The notes under the pieces: generated by a model
What the model was told of the DNA's origin: nothing
Database searches by the model: none
What the model saw: only the letters and a program-made list of their open reading frames with translations
Made by a program: the position numbers and the translations under genes
In this document: positions 9,133 through 17,609 of the stretch, piece by piece
Layout of the letters: each line of letters opens with the position of its first letter
Numbering within the stretch: the stretch's first letter is position 1
DNA from: Paractinoplanes pyxinae
GTDB lineage: Bacteria; Actinomycetota; Actinomycetes; Mycobacteriales; Micromonosporaceae
Reading direction: 5' to 3'
Assembly (NCBI RefSeq): GCF_026626335.1
Contig: NZ_JAPNTZ010000009.1
Location: 310,001-374,000 of the forward strand
Length of the DNA stretch: 64,000 nt

Positions 9133-9158
9133 GTCAGTCCTCAGGCAGTCGGCGCGAC

Positions 9159-9250
9159 CTAGCGTACGGCGATCGGGTCGTACTCGTGGTAGCCGTTGCT
9201 GCGCCGCCGGGGCACCGCCAGCCCCACCGCTTCGTATGCTCCTGGGTCGT
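9159..9250 (-). pseudogene. MerR-family regulator, DNA-binding fragment
   Basis: The reverse strand encodes AYEAVGLAVPRRRSNGYHEY, then DPIAVR and a TAG. This matches the second half of a MerR helix-turn-helix. The N-terminal part and the rest of the protein are missing. MerR and isochorismatase genes are common neighbours, so this and the fragment at 8890-9132 probably come from one displaced pair. Confidence 0.5.
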
Positions 9251-9263
9251 GCCCGGCGTCTTG

Positions 9264-12200
9264 CTATCTGAGGTTCTGGCGGGGTAGGTGCTGGGCAAGG
9301 CTGGAGAAGTACGGCAGCGGTGACCAGAGCTGATGGTTGCCGATGACATAAAGGCGTTGCTTGGCGCGTGAGACCGCAACGTTGAACAAGTTGGGTCCGG
9401 AGGCGGCCCACCGAGCAGTGCCGGTTCTGGCGGGGTTGCCGCCGAGGACGAACAGGACGACGTCGGCCTCCTTTCCCTGGGCGACGTGGACGGTTCCACT
9501 GACGATGCCGGGGTAGGTTCGGCCGAGTTTGCGCAGGTGGTAGGCAGTGTCTCGGAACGGTGTGACCGCCATGATGGCGGTGGGTGGGACGCCGTTGCTG
9601 ACGAGGTGTTCCAAGACCTTGACGGCTGTACGGGTTTCTTCGGGGATCCAATTGCCGTCGGCGTCGGTGCTGGTGACGTCGATCCAGCTGCTGGCCGGGA
9701 CGGTGAGGGGATGCGGCCGTTGCGTGACGGCGTGGATCATGAGCTGGTTGTAGATGGCGTCGTTGATGACGGTGAACATGGGGTCGTCGCAGCGGCGGTG
9801 TACGCGTAGCGGGGCGCCGACCCACACCTCGGCGTCGTGGGGCCCGGGCAGTCGGGTGCCGACGGTGGTGACCCTGTCGGCGAGAATTTGCACGGAGGTC
9901 CACCGGGGCAGCCAGGTCTCGCTGACGTTGTGGTGACGGCGCAGTTTCTGCTGGATGGTGTGCAGGACACCGATGATGGGTTCGAGTTGCAGGGGGTCGC
10001 CGACGGCGACGACGCGGCGGGCGCGCCAGACCGCGCCGAGCGCGGCTTGCGGAGTGGCCTGGCCGGCTTCGTCGATCAGGAGCCAGCCGATGGCTTCCCG
10101 GCCCAGACCGGCGAACATGCGCTCGATCGATGCGAAAGTGCTGGACACGACCGGCGTGAGCAGGAAGAGGGTCTGCCAGGCGGCGCGGATTGATCGCTCC
10201 GGGAGACCGCCTGGGGCACGACCGATGAGAATGTCGATCATTGCGTGCAGGTTGTTTCGGATGATCGATGCTGTTGCCGCCAGGAAGGCGGCGTGCAGGT
10301 CCAGGGCGGCGAGGAACACTCGCGTGCGGGCGGCGTTCCACTGCCCGTCCAGCCACGGGGCGGCGATCTCCCGGCGGTATTCGTCGCGGCGCCATGCCGC
10401 GTCGGGTACCTGGTCGGAGCATTGGAGCCGGATTTGATCAAGATTGTGGTCGACGGCGCGTACCTGCTGCTGGGCTTGGTCGCGGCGGTCGGCCGCCGAC
10501 TGTAGTTGCAGCGCCGTGGCGTGACTGTGCTGCTCGGCCAGCCACGCCTGTTGCACCGCAATGCCCGCGGCGGTGTAGGCGGCGGCGCTGGTCGCGGCGA
10601 AGGGCGCCTGGGCGGCGCGCCAGCGACGTAATGCTGCGCCGAAGGTAAACAACGTCTCCCACGCGCCAGGCTTGGCGCTCAGGTGTTCCTGCCAGCGTTG
10701 CCGGGCGTTCTGATCGTGTTGCTGTGCGTTGGCAGCGGTACTGGCCGCGACCGCCGCAGCGGCGCGCGCTTGGTCGTGACTATTGCTCGCGTCGGTCAGT
10801 TCTCTGTCGGCTACAGCAAGATCGTGTTCTAGCCGGGGGAGGCTGATCAGCGCTTCGTGGGCGTTCTGGCGGGCCTCGCGCAAGGTCTTTTCGATCTGCA
10901 GAGCGGTGCGGAACGCGTCGACGGCTTGCGGCCAGCGGCGGCCAGCGGCGGCCATGTCGCGTGTGCGCAGCCAGTCGAGCAGCCCGGGCTCCGACGCGGC
11001 GTTGCGGTCGGCGGTCCGGCCCCACCAGAGCCGGTCGGCGAACCGTTCCCGGTTGGACTTTTTACCCAGCGGTGCAGTGATCAGCGCCCAGGCGGGAGCG
11101 TCGAGGACCCGTCCGGCGTGGTCGGCGAAATAGTCGCTGTGCCCTGCCCATGTCTGGTCGATAGCCTTGGCCTGGGGGATTTCTTTGGCCACGTTGTCGA
11201 TGGCGCCGTTGTTCATGGACGCGACTACCATCTCGAATCCGGTGAACTCCGTGCGCAGAGGTCGAATCGCCATGCGGCCTCGGTCGCTGTTCCAGCCGAC
11301 GTCCTGCTGGTCGAACGCTGCGTTCGGTGTCCGCAGTGCGGCCAGCAGCTGGGCTCGCTGCACGACCTGACTGGCGACGAGATCGCGCAGCAGCGTGGTC
11401 TTGCCGGTGCCGGGTGGCCCGTTCACCCCGAAGGTCCCTGCTGCGCCTTGAAGCTGTTCAGTGATGACGTTGACGGCAAGTTGCTGGCTGGTCGCCAAAG
11501 GATGCCCGGTCTTGGCCGGCCAGCGTCCCACTGGGACCAGCGCGGGGCGGAGACGGTCGATGAGCATGTCCTGGGTGCCGCTGTCGCGCACGTCGTGATG
11601 TGGCAGCGCCCCGGCGGTCTCCTCGCCGGCCAGGTATGCCGCCAGGGCGGGCCCGACATCGCCGTCGGCGGCCGCGTCTGTGACACGTTGCAAATCCTGC
11701 AGGAAGAAGCTGTTGAGCAGGTCCGGCTGGGTGTCGTTGGCGCTCCTGCGACTGACCCGTTCACTGTGTATGCGAAGTCCGGCTGGTCGCAGGGCAGCGT
11801 CAACGCCCAGCTGCTCGATCACGACGTCGAAGACCGCCGTGAGGTCGGCGTGCTCGATGGGGCGGCTGACCACAACCTTGTCGCGGCTCAGGTAGTCGGC
11901 GGCGACCTTGTCGTCGGCGGCGGCGGCCAGCATCGATCGCACCTCGCCGGCGATCTGGCTGGCGGCCAGGTCGAAACCCTCGAGCCAACCGCCGTTGACG
12001 GGACCCGGGTTGACCGCACGACCAGTTGCCCACGCTGCCGTGGTGATCACCAGAGAGTCGAGCAGCAGGCGACCGTCCTCGGTGACCCGGACCGCGAATA
12101 CGGCGCTGTCGCCCCGAGGTATCCGCTCGTCCATGTCAGCGTCAGACGACCCGAACACGTCCTCCAGGGTGTGATACATCTGATCCAACGTGAAGATGCC

Positions 12201-12437
12201 GCCGTATACGGTGTGCCGCCACACCTTGTTGTCATCGAACGGCCGCCGGCGCAGACGGTGCGTTTCGTGCCATGGCACCTGCGCCGCCGATCGGACGGCA
12301 AAGCGCCATTTCGCCGGGTCTACCGGCTCCAGCACATTCGCACGGAACATCTCCACCGATCGCCAGAACCGGGCGATCGCACTTCTCCGCTGATTCTCGC
12401 CTAACACGTCCTGCTGCCCAGATGCCGAGCTACCCAC
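9264..12437 (-). CDS. Large superfamily 1 helicase (AAA, Dna2/Upf1-like)
   Basis: A protein of about 1057 aa. SF1 helicase motifs are intact: Walker A GPPGTGKTTLLRD, motif II LLIDEAGQATPQ, motif III VAVGDPLQLEP, motif V VHVAQGKEADVVLF and motif VI NVAVSRAKQRLYVIG. The N-terminal third is an unassigned domain, and a long Ala/Gln/Arg-rich stretch between motifs I and II looks like a coiled coil. The GTG at 12437 is chosen as start because GGAGGG lies seven bases upstream; the frame extends to a TTG at 12512. Relatives of this size occur in defence islands and as single-gene anti-phage candidates. It is separated by about 250 bp from a 43-aa small gene and faces away from the NTPase-repeat gene at 12973. 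Confidence 0.92.
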   Translation of the reverse strand: MGSSASGQQDVLGENQRRSAIARFWRSVEMFRANVLEPVDPAKWRFAVRSAAQVPWHETHRLRRRPFDDNKVWRHTVYGGIFTLDQMYHTLEDVFGSSDADMDERIPRGDSAVFAVRVTEDGRLLLDSLVITTAAWATGRAVNPGPVNGGWLEGFDLAASQIAGEVRSMLAAAADDKVAADYLSRDKVVVSRPIEHADLTAVFDVVIEQLGVDAALRPAGLRIHSERVSRRSANDTQPDLLNSFFLQDLQRVTDAAADGDVGPALAAYLAGEETAGALPHHDVRDSGTQDMLIDRLRPALVPVGRWPAKTGHPLATSQQLAVNVITEQLQGAAGTFGVNGPPGTGKTTLLRDLVASQVVQRAQLLAALRTPNAAFDQQDVGWNSDRGRMAIRPLRTEFTGFEMVVASMNNGAIDNVAKEIPQAKAIDQTWAGHSDYFADHAGRVLDAPAWALITAPLGKKSNRERFADRLWWGRTADRNAASEPGLLDWLRTRDMAAAGRRWPQAVDAFRTALQIEKTLREARQNAHEALISLPRLEHDLAVADRELTDASNSHDQARAAAAVAASTAANAQQHDQNARQRWQEHLSAKPGAWETLFTFGAALRRWRAAQAPFAATSAAAYTAAGIAVQQAWLAEQHSHATALQLQSAADRRDQAQQQVRAVDHNLDQIRLQCSDQVPDAAWRRDEYRREIAAPWLDGQWNAARTRVFLAALDLHAAFLAATASIIRNNLHAMIDILIGRAPGGLPERSIRAAWQTLFLLTPVVSSTFASIERMFAGLGREAIGWLLIDEAGQATPQAALGAVWRARRVVAVGDPLQLEPIIGVLHTIQQKLRRHHNVSETWLPRWTSVQILADRVTTVGTRLPGPHDAEVWVGAPLRVHRRCDDPMFTVINDAIYNQLMIHAVTQRPHPLTVPASSWIDVTSTDADGNWIPEETRTAVKVLEHLVSNGVPPTAIMAVTPFRDTAYHLRKLGRTYPGIVSGTVHVAQGKEADVVLFVLGGNPARTGTARWAASGPNLFNVAVSRAKQRLYVIGNHQLWSPLPYFSSLAQHLPRQNLR

Positions 12438-12690
12438 CCCGTGACCCTCCAGCCCGATCGAGACCGATCGGACATCACTGTAGGCAACAGGTCTGACATT
12501 TCCTGCCCGCAACCGTCTTCTGTGGATGCCGGCGGGAGCTGTCGCACCCGCCTGAGCGTCAACACGCCCGGCGCCGCATACATGCGCGAGGACAATGCCC
12601 AGTATCCGAGGATCGATGGCACCAGGCTTCTCTACAGAACAATTTGAACCGCGAGCCGGGGCCCGACGGGCATCTGCCGGGAAGGCGACC

Positions 12691-12822
12691 CTAGTCAGGG
12701 TTCGTCAGATAGCGCAGGATGGCAGACGCCATGGCGCGCAGAACTCCTGAAAATGAGCCGGCGACGGCCGCGCAGATGATCTTCTCACGCAGCGTGCGTA
12801 CTTTTCGATCCCGCTTGGTCAT
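12691..12822 (-). CDS. Possible 43-aa cationic/hydrophobic small protein
   Basis: The ATG at 12822 is preceded by GGAGGGACTCCC, a strong ribosome binding site. The peptide begins with a basic stretch (MTKRDRKVRTLREK) and continues with a hydrophobic helix (IICAAVAGSFSGVLRAMASA). This is a typical shape for a membrane-active small peptide. It lies upstream of the helicase gene on the same strand, so the two could share a transcript. No family is recognised. Confidence 0.45.
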   Translation of the reverse strand: MTKRDRKVRTLREKIICAAVAGSFSGVLRAMASAILRYLTNPD

Positions 12823-12972
12823 GGGAGTCCCTCCGCGATGGTAGAGATGAGGCCCGGCCGCGCCGGTGCCTGACCGGGCACTCAGATTCGCTGCCCTGCC
12901 GGCTGCTCTGCTCAGTCGCGACGAGTCGGGCAGGGTGCGGGAGGTGACAACGCCGGGCATCCTGGTTCTGCG

Positions 12973-15651
12973 ATGAATGCCGACGAGTTCCGTTCGAACA
13001 GGCGCCCGGCCGCAGAACGCGGAGTGCCGGTGCGCCGCCCGCGCAAGGTTGCCCGGCCGGCGCTACCGGCCGGGCCTGGCCGGGATCTTCGCGACAGCCT
13101 GTACACGCTCTACGAAGCGGCCGGATGCCCGACCATGCAGGACATCGCTGCGCGAATCACCGCAGACGACCGGCTCGACGGCTGCCCCGCGAAAGACAAG
13201 ATCAACCGGATGATCCGTACGGGTGAGTGCTCGACGAAAGACGACTCTCTCGCCGTCGCGATGACACTGGCCCGTCTCGCCGGGCAGGACGTCCACCTAG
13301 TCGCCACACGTTTCACCCAGCTGTGGACATCAGTGACCACGGGTCAGCCGATAACGCCCGAGCCATCGCGGCTGGGCTCGCCAGTCAGCCAATGCGACCC
13401 TTTCCTGCTCGGCGTGCACCACCCCATCGACTCCGTGTCGTCCGGCCGACGCCTCGAGCGCCTGCCCTCCTACAGGCAGCGTCCCGTGGACACCACCATC
13501 AGGGAGGCCTCCACATCGGTTCTGGCAGGTGAGTCCCGGTTGGTGACCCTGGTCGGCGGCCCCGCGACCGGCAAGAGCCGCGCCTGCTGGGAACTGGTAC
13601 GAAAGATCGACGCTGAGCAACCGGGCCGATGGCGCATCTGGCATCCCTACGACCCGACACGGCCGCAAGCAGCGATCACTGCACTCGACCAGGTCGGGCC
13701 CCACACCATCGTCTGGCTAAACGATGCCCACCACTACCTCGACACCGGCGCCAGCCCGCTCGGGGAACAGATCGCTGCCCGCCTGCGCACGCTGCTGCAC
13801 GACCCCGGGCGACGGCCGATCCTAGTCCTGGCCACCGCGTGGCCGCACTACTGGTCACAGTTCACTACGGCTGCGCGTCCCGGACAACCGGACCCGCACG
13901 CGCAGGTTCGCGACCTGCTCACCGGGACGGCGATCTTCATGCCTGCCACCTTCAGCGCACGCCAGCTTGCTGAACTTGCCGGCAGTGATATCGATCCACG
14001 GCTACGGGAGGCGGCCCGGCGCGCTGAGAACGGCCGCATCGTCCAGTATTTGGCTGGCGCTCCCGCCCTCGACGCCCACTACCGCGCCGCTCCACCAGCC
14101 GCCCGTGCGGTCCTCGAGGCCGCCATGGACGCCCGCAGACTGGGTTATCCTGTCGGGCTGAGCCGAGCACTACTCAAGGGCGCGGCACCCGGATATCTCG
14201 ACGATCACGACTGGGACGCGCTGGCCGACGACTGGCTCGATCATGCCTTGGCCTATACCGCCATACCGTGCAATGGAACCCGCGGGCCGCTGACCGCCAT
14301 CCGTCCCCGGCCACAGGAATTGACGACCATCGACCTCGAACGGCGCTACCGGTTGGCAGACTCGCTCGAACACACCGCCCGCCTCGAACGCGCCGCCATA
14401 TACCCGCCCGAAACCCTATGGGCGGCATTGGCCGCCAACGTCACGGATCCTGCCCTACTGCGTCACCTCGGCGAACAGGCCTGGCGAAGGCTCCGCTTCC
14501 AGCAGGCGATCCAGTTCTACAACCTCGCCGCCGGTCTGGGCGAGCCCCGGGCGGTGACCGACCTTGCCACCGTCCTCCACCATGCCGGCGACAAGGCGGG
14601 TGCCGAGAGACTCCTGCTGCAGGCCGCCGACGGTGGCGACGATGCGGCGCTGCAAGTTCTCGCCAGCCGACGAGAACAAGCCAAGGATCCTGCCGGTGCT
14701 GAGACAATACTGCTCAGGGCCGCTGAGGGTGGCAGCAACGATGCGCTGCTGTCCGCCGCCGACCTGCGCCGCACCGCGGGGGACCTCCTCGGCGCCCAGA
14801 TTCTCTGCCGGCGAGCTGTCGACCGTGGCAGCACCGACGCGATGGTCGCTCTCGCCGGCATCCGCGAGCGTCTCGGTGACAGCCTCGGGGCCGACAGGCT
14901 CCTTCGACAGGCCGTTGACAACGGCGACCCGATGGCACTGCAGTGGCTCTTCCAGCGGCGTATCAACGCGCACGACATTGCCGGAGCCGAACAGCTTTGT
15001 CACGCCGCCATCGATCTCGAGATGCCCGAAGCGTGGCTGTTGCTGGCCGAGCTCCGACAGCAGCAAGGTGATCTTGCAGGTGCGATCGCTCAGCTCGAAG
15101 CTGCTGCCGACCGAAGGATCACCAACGCGGTGATGGCCCTGGCCAAGCTCACCGAGAATGGGGGTGACCCCGAGGCCGCCGAAGTCCTGTACCGCCAGGC
15201 AGCTGAACTCGGCAACGCTCGAGCCTGGAGCGAACTGGCGTACCGGCGCGATCGAGCGAATGACCAAGCCGGCGCTGAGGCCGTCTGCCGCGAGGCTGCC
15301 GAGCACGGCGTGACTCGACCGCTGCTCTGGCTGGCGTCCTTGCACGAAAAGTCGAGAGACATCGCCGGCGCCGAAGCGCTGTATCAGCTCGCCGCTGATC
15401 ACGGCGACAATGACGCATTGCTTGACCTGGCCTCGCTGCGTGCGGACTCCGCAGGTCCGGCCGGCGCCGAGGCAACATACCGCCAAGCCGCCAACCGCGG
15501 CGACCTGGCCGCACTGATCGGATGGCACGAACTACTGCAGCAGACTGGCCACAAGAAGTTGGCTCGGCAATTGGAACGCTACGGGCTCACACCCGAAGGC
15601 GACATCGCGTCGACTCTCCATTACCGAACCGGAGACGTTGCGATGCACTGA
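12973..15651 (+). CDS. HTH-NTPase with C-terminal Sel1/TPR-like repeats
   Basis: An 892-aa protein. Residues about 40-110 resemble a helix-turn-helix or death-like N-terminal module (RDLRDSLYTLYEAAGCPTMQ). A P-loop domain follows (GGPATGKSRACWELV, with a Walker B-like IVWLNDAHHYLD). From about residue 500 to the end there are roughly ten repeats of 35-37 residues with the pattern GD..GAE.L.R.AA..G...AL, i.e. Sel1/TPR-like. This matches the STAND plan of effector or adaptor, NTPase switch and repeat sensor. Such proteins are common in actinomycetes and suspected of signalling or defence. It is transcribed away from the 43-aa gene and helicase across a short shared promoter region. Confidence 0.9.
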   Translation: MNADEFRSNRRPAAERGVPVRRPRKVARPALPAGPGRDLRDSLYTLYEAAGCPTMQDIAARITADDRLDGCPAKDKINRMIRTGECSTKDDSLAVAMTLARLAGQDVHLVATRFTQLWTSVTTGQPITPEPSRLGSPVSQCDPFLLGVHHPIDSVSSGRRLERLPSYRQRPVDTTIREASTSVLAGESRLVTLVGGPATGKSRACWELVRKIDAEQPGRWRIWHPYDPTRPQAAITALDQVGPHTIVWLNDAHHYLDTGASPLGEQIAARLRTLLHDPGRRPILVLATAWPHYWSQFTTAARPGQPDPHAQVRDLLTGTAIFMPATFSARQLAELAGSDIDPRLREAARRAENGRIVQYLAGAPALDAHYRAAPPAARAVLEAAMDARRLGYPVGLSRALLKGAAPGYLDDHDWDALADDWLDHALAYTAIPCNGTRGPLTAIRPRPQELTTIDLERRYRLADSLEHTARLERAAIYPPETLWAALAANVTDPALLRHLGEQAWRRLRFQQAIQFYNLAAGLGEPRAVTDLATVLHHAGDKAGAERLLLQAADGGDDAALQVLASRREQAKDPAGAETILLRAAEGGSNDALLSAADLRRTAGDLLGAQILCRRAVDRGSTDAMVALAGIRERLGDSLGADRLLRQAVDNGDPMALQWLFQRRINAHDIAGAEQLCHAAIDLEMPEAWLLLAELRQQQGDLAGAIAQLEAAADRRITNAVMALAKLTENGGDPEAAEVLYRQAAELGNARAWSELAYRRDRANDQAGAEAVCREAAEHGVTRPLLWLASLHEKSRDIAGAEALYQLAADHGDNDALLDLASLRADSAGPAGAEATYRQAANRGDLAALIGWHELLQQTGHKKLARQLERYGLTPEGDIASTLHYRTGDVAMH

Positions 15652-15894
15652 TGCACGCCCCGCAAGGGACCCAGCCACAACAATGCGGAATATCCTCGCT
15701 CGGTGAACTTTGGTCCGCGGTGGCCAAGTCGTGCTGAGACTGCCGAACCAAGCTGTCCGGCCGATCCGGGCCACCATCACCAGGCGTAGACCAGCCAGAC
15801 CGAACCGACCCAGGCCTTTGGTGCGCGGACGCGACCGGCGGTCCGGACGGTGAGGATCCACGCCCTGACCGCCGGGGAAATGCGGGAGGCTGCT

Positions 15895-16055
15895 GCCGGT
15901 CTGGCGCCGGGAGAGGCTGCTGGCCGATAGCGAGCGATTGGTGGGGGGTATCCGAAAATGTTTACGGCACGGGCGAATCTGGCCGACTCGTACCAGCGGG
16001 CCGGTCGTGCGGGAGGCGATCGTGCTGCACCAGCGATTGGTCGCTGATCATGAGT
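15895..16055 (+). pseudogene. Remnant of a TPR-repeat protein
   Basis: Fragments RERLLADSERLVGG, then MFTARANLADSYQRAGR, then in the next frame VREAIVLHQRLVADHE, reconstruct one TPR unit of the kind seen in NB-ARC-TPR proteins (ERLLG..HP.TL.ARANLA). At least one frameshift lies at about 16010. No other parts of the gene are seen. Confidence 0.5.
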
Positions 16056-16195
16056 GGTAGTTGGATGTAGGCCGTCTGGATTCGCCGTTAGCTCAAGCGA
16101 ATCTTGACACTCCTATCGGCATATGGCCCTGCAAAAAGGATAAACCTGAACGCCCCGGGTTTTGACATCGGCCTGATCTCTTGGAGGATCGAGTC

Positions 16196-16522
16196 ATGTC
16201 ACGCCCTTCGCCATACCCCGCGGAACTCCGTGAGCGGGCGGTGTGAATGGTCGCCGAGGTTCGGCCGAGTTACGCCTCGGAGCACGCCGCGATCGCCGCA
16301 GCCGCCCGGAAACTGGGAATCTGTACCGCGGAGACGCTGCGTAAATGGGTTCGTTAGGACTAGATCAACACCGGCGGCCGGGCCGGGACCGCGACCGACG
16401 AGGCGGCCGAGCTGAAAGGGCTGCGTCAGGAGAACGCCGAACTGCGCCGGGCGAACGAGGTCTTGGAGTCGGCGTCGGCTTTCTTCGCGGCCGAGCTCGA
16501 CCGGCCACCGCGACGGCCGTGA
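16196..16522 (+). pseudogene. IS3 orfA (helix-turn-helix) with three internal stops
   Basis: The frame begins MSRPSPYPAELRERAV and continues with a Ser/Ala-rich helix-turn-helix (AAIAAAARKLGICTAETL) and a leucine-zipper-like helix (ELKGLRQENAELRRANEVLE). Stop codons TGA at 16244, TAG at 16355 and TAG at 16361 interrupt it. No frameshift is needed to follow the homology. OrfA normally binds the terminal repeats and takes part in making the fused transposase. It cannot be made here without readthrough. Confidence 0.85.
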
Positions 16523-16989
16523 CCTTCATCGACAAGCACAGGCAGGATTTCGGCGTCGAGCCGATCTGCCGGACGCTGACAGCGTCCGGGTGGCCGATCG
16601 CGGCCAGCACGTATCGGGCCGCCGTGCGTCGGCTGCCCTCGGCCTGGGCCCGCCGCGACGCCTGCCTGACCGAACAGATCCGCCGGGTCCACGCCGACAA
16701 CTACAGCGTCTAGGGCGCCCGCAAAGTCCGGCTGGCCTTGAACCGTGACGGCATCGAGGTAGCCCGGTGCACCATCGAACGGCTCATGCGCCACGCCGGC
16801 CTGTGCGGGGTGATGCGCGGCAAGACGCGCCGGACCACGATCGCCGACGAACGCGCTGGCCGCCCGGCGGACCTGGTCGGGCGACGGTTCACCGCCGACC
16901 ATCCGAACCGATTGCGGGTCGCGGACTTCACCTACGTGCCGACCTGGACCGGCCCCGCCTACGTCGCGTTCGTCATCGATGCCACCCAC
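16519..16989 (+). pseudogene. IS3 orfB (DDE transposase), one stop, truncated
   Basis: From a GTG at 16519 the frame reads VTFIDKHRQDFGVEPICRTL and continues with IRRVHADNYSV, then TAG at 16711 where a Trp is expected. It goes on with GARKVRLALNRDGIEVARCT, RHAGLCGVMRGKTRRTT and the start of the rve core (VADFTYVPTWTGPAYVAFVI). The homology stops at 16989, before the second and third catalytic acids. It is not functional. Confidence 0.85.
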
Positions 16990-17151
16990 GCACCTGGACC
17001 ACCAGGTAATATTACGGTCGCTGGAGCCCGCTCACGCTACGTGCAAGCGCTCATGAGACCACTCGGGCACGAGTGCGCAGATCTGCCGAGAACAGTGCGT
17101 TCAGCCCTGCGGCAGATCGCCCGGATTGCAACAGAAGAGGAGGACCTGCAT

Positions 17152-17493
17152 TCATTTAGTTCTTTCCTTTCTAGCCCTCCTAACAGTCAAGCCTATTACC
17201 GTCATTGCTGCGGCAAATAGCGTACCGATTGTAGTCAACGCTACCGGTAGGACCAAGGCCAAAAGTTTAGGATCTGCTGGGTCTGACAAGGCCGCCGCTC
17301 CCCATGCCGCAGCTCCGACGAGCAACGCGACGGTGCTGACACAAAATATGAGGGTAGCGCGTACCACTCCAAGCGCAGGGTCCATTTCTGGATCACTATT
17401 CGCATGGTTGGTCAGTCGACCGAGACGTCGACTTGGCATTCGCCTTGCGCCCGAAGAAGTTGAGGATTCTCTCGCTTGGTTCATATGATTCAT
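17152..17493 (-). CDS. Small two-helix membrane protein
   Basis: A 113-aa ORF with a polar, Arg/Ser-rich N-terminal third and two predicted membrane helices (ATLIFCVSTVALLVGAAAWG, then LALVLPVALTTIGTLFAAAM) followed by a basic tail. The family is not recognised. The base composition is less GC-rich than in most of the window, as in the neighbouring regulator gene, suggesting acquired DNA. The start could also be the second Met, three codons in. The gene lies downstream of the XRE regulator on the same strand. Confidence 0.5.
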   Translation of the reverse strand: MNHMNQARESSTSSGARRMPSRRLGRLTNHANSDPEMDPALGVVRATLIFCVSTVALLVGAAAWGAAALSDPADPKLLALVLPVALTTIGTLFAAAMTVIGLTVRRARKERTK

Positions 17494-17609
17494 GCCCGTC
17501 GTCCCTTACTCCGTGAGCGTGTATCGCGTGGGCTCTACTACACTGCTCCACGTCTAGTCCGACGATAACCGGACAGCGGCACGACGCTGGTGCCAGCTGG
17601 CACCAGTAC

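Larger units (their letters stand above)
16147..16989 (+). mobile_element. IS3-family insertion sequence, decayed and 3'-truncated
   Basis: A likely left terminal end (TGAACGCCCCGGGT at 16147-16160) precedes orfA and orfB. The two genes keep the normal IS3 arrangement, with orfB in the -1 frame of orfA. Both contain in-frame stop codons. The element breaks off at about 16989, inside the transposase core, and no right end is seen. Confidence 0.85.

Noticed and set aside
7972..10422. Reverse-strand open frame of 816 codons
   Set aside because: It runs antisense through the KAP gene and out of frame through the helicase gene. Only the part at 8890-9132 has real family similarity, and that is called separately as an isochorismatase remnant.
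10857..12404. Plus-strand open frame of 515 codons
   Set aside because: It is the antisense shadow of the SF1 helicase, whose motifs are clear on the other strand.
14455..15528. Reverse-strand open frame of 357 codons in the repeat region
   Set aside because: It is antisense to the Sel1/TPR-like repeats of the NTPase protein; its apparent repetition only mirrors those repeats.
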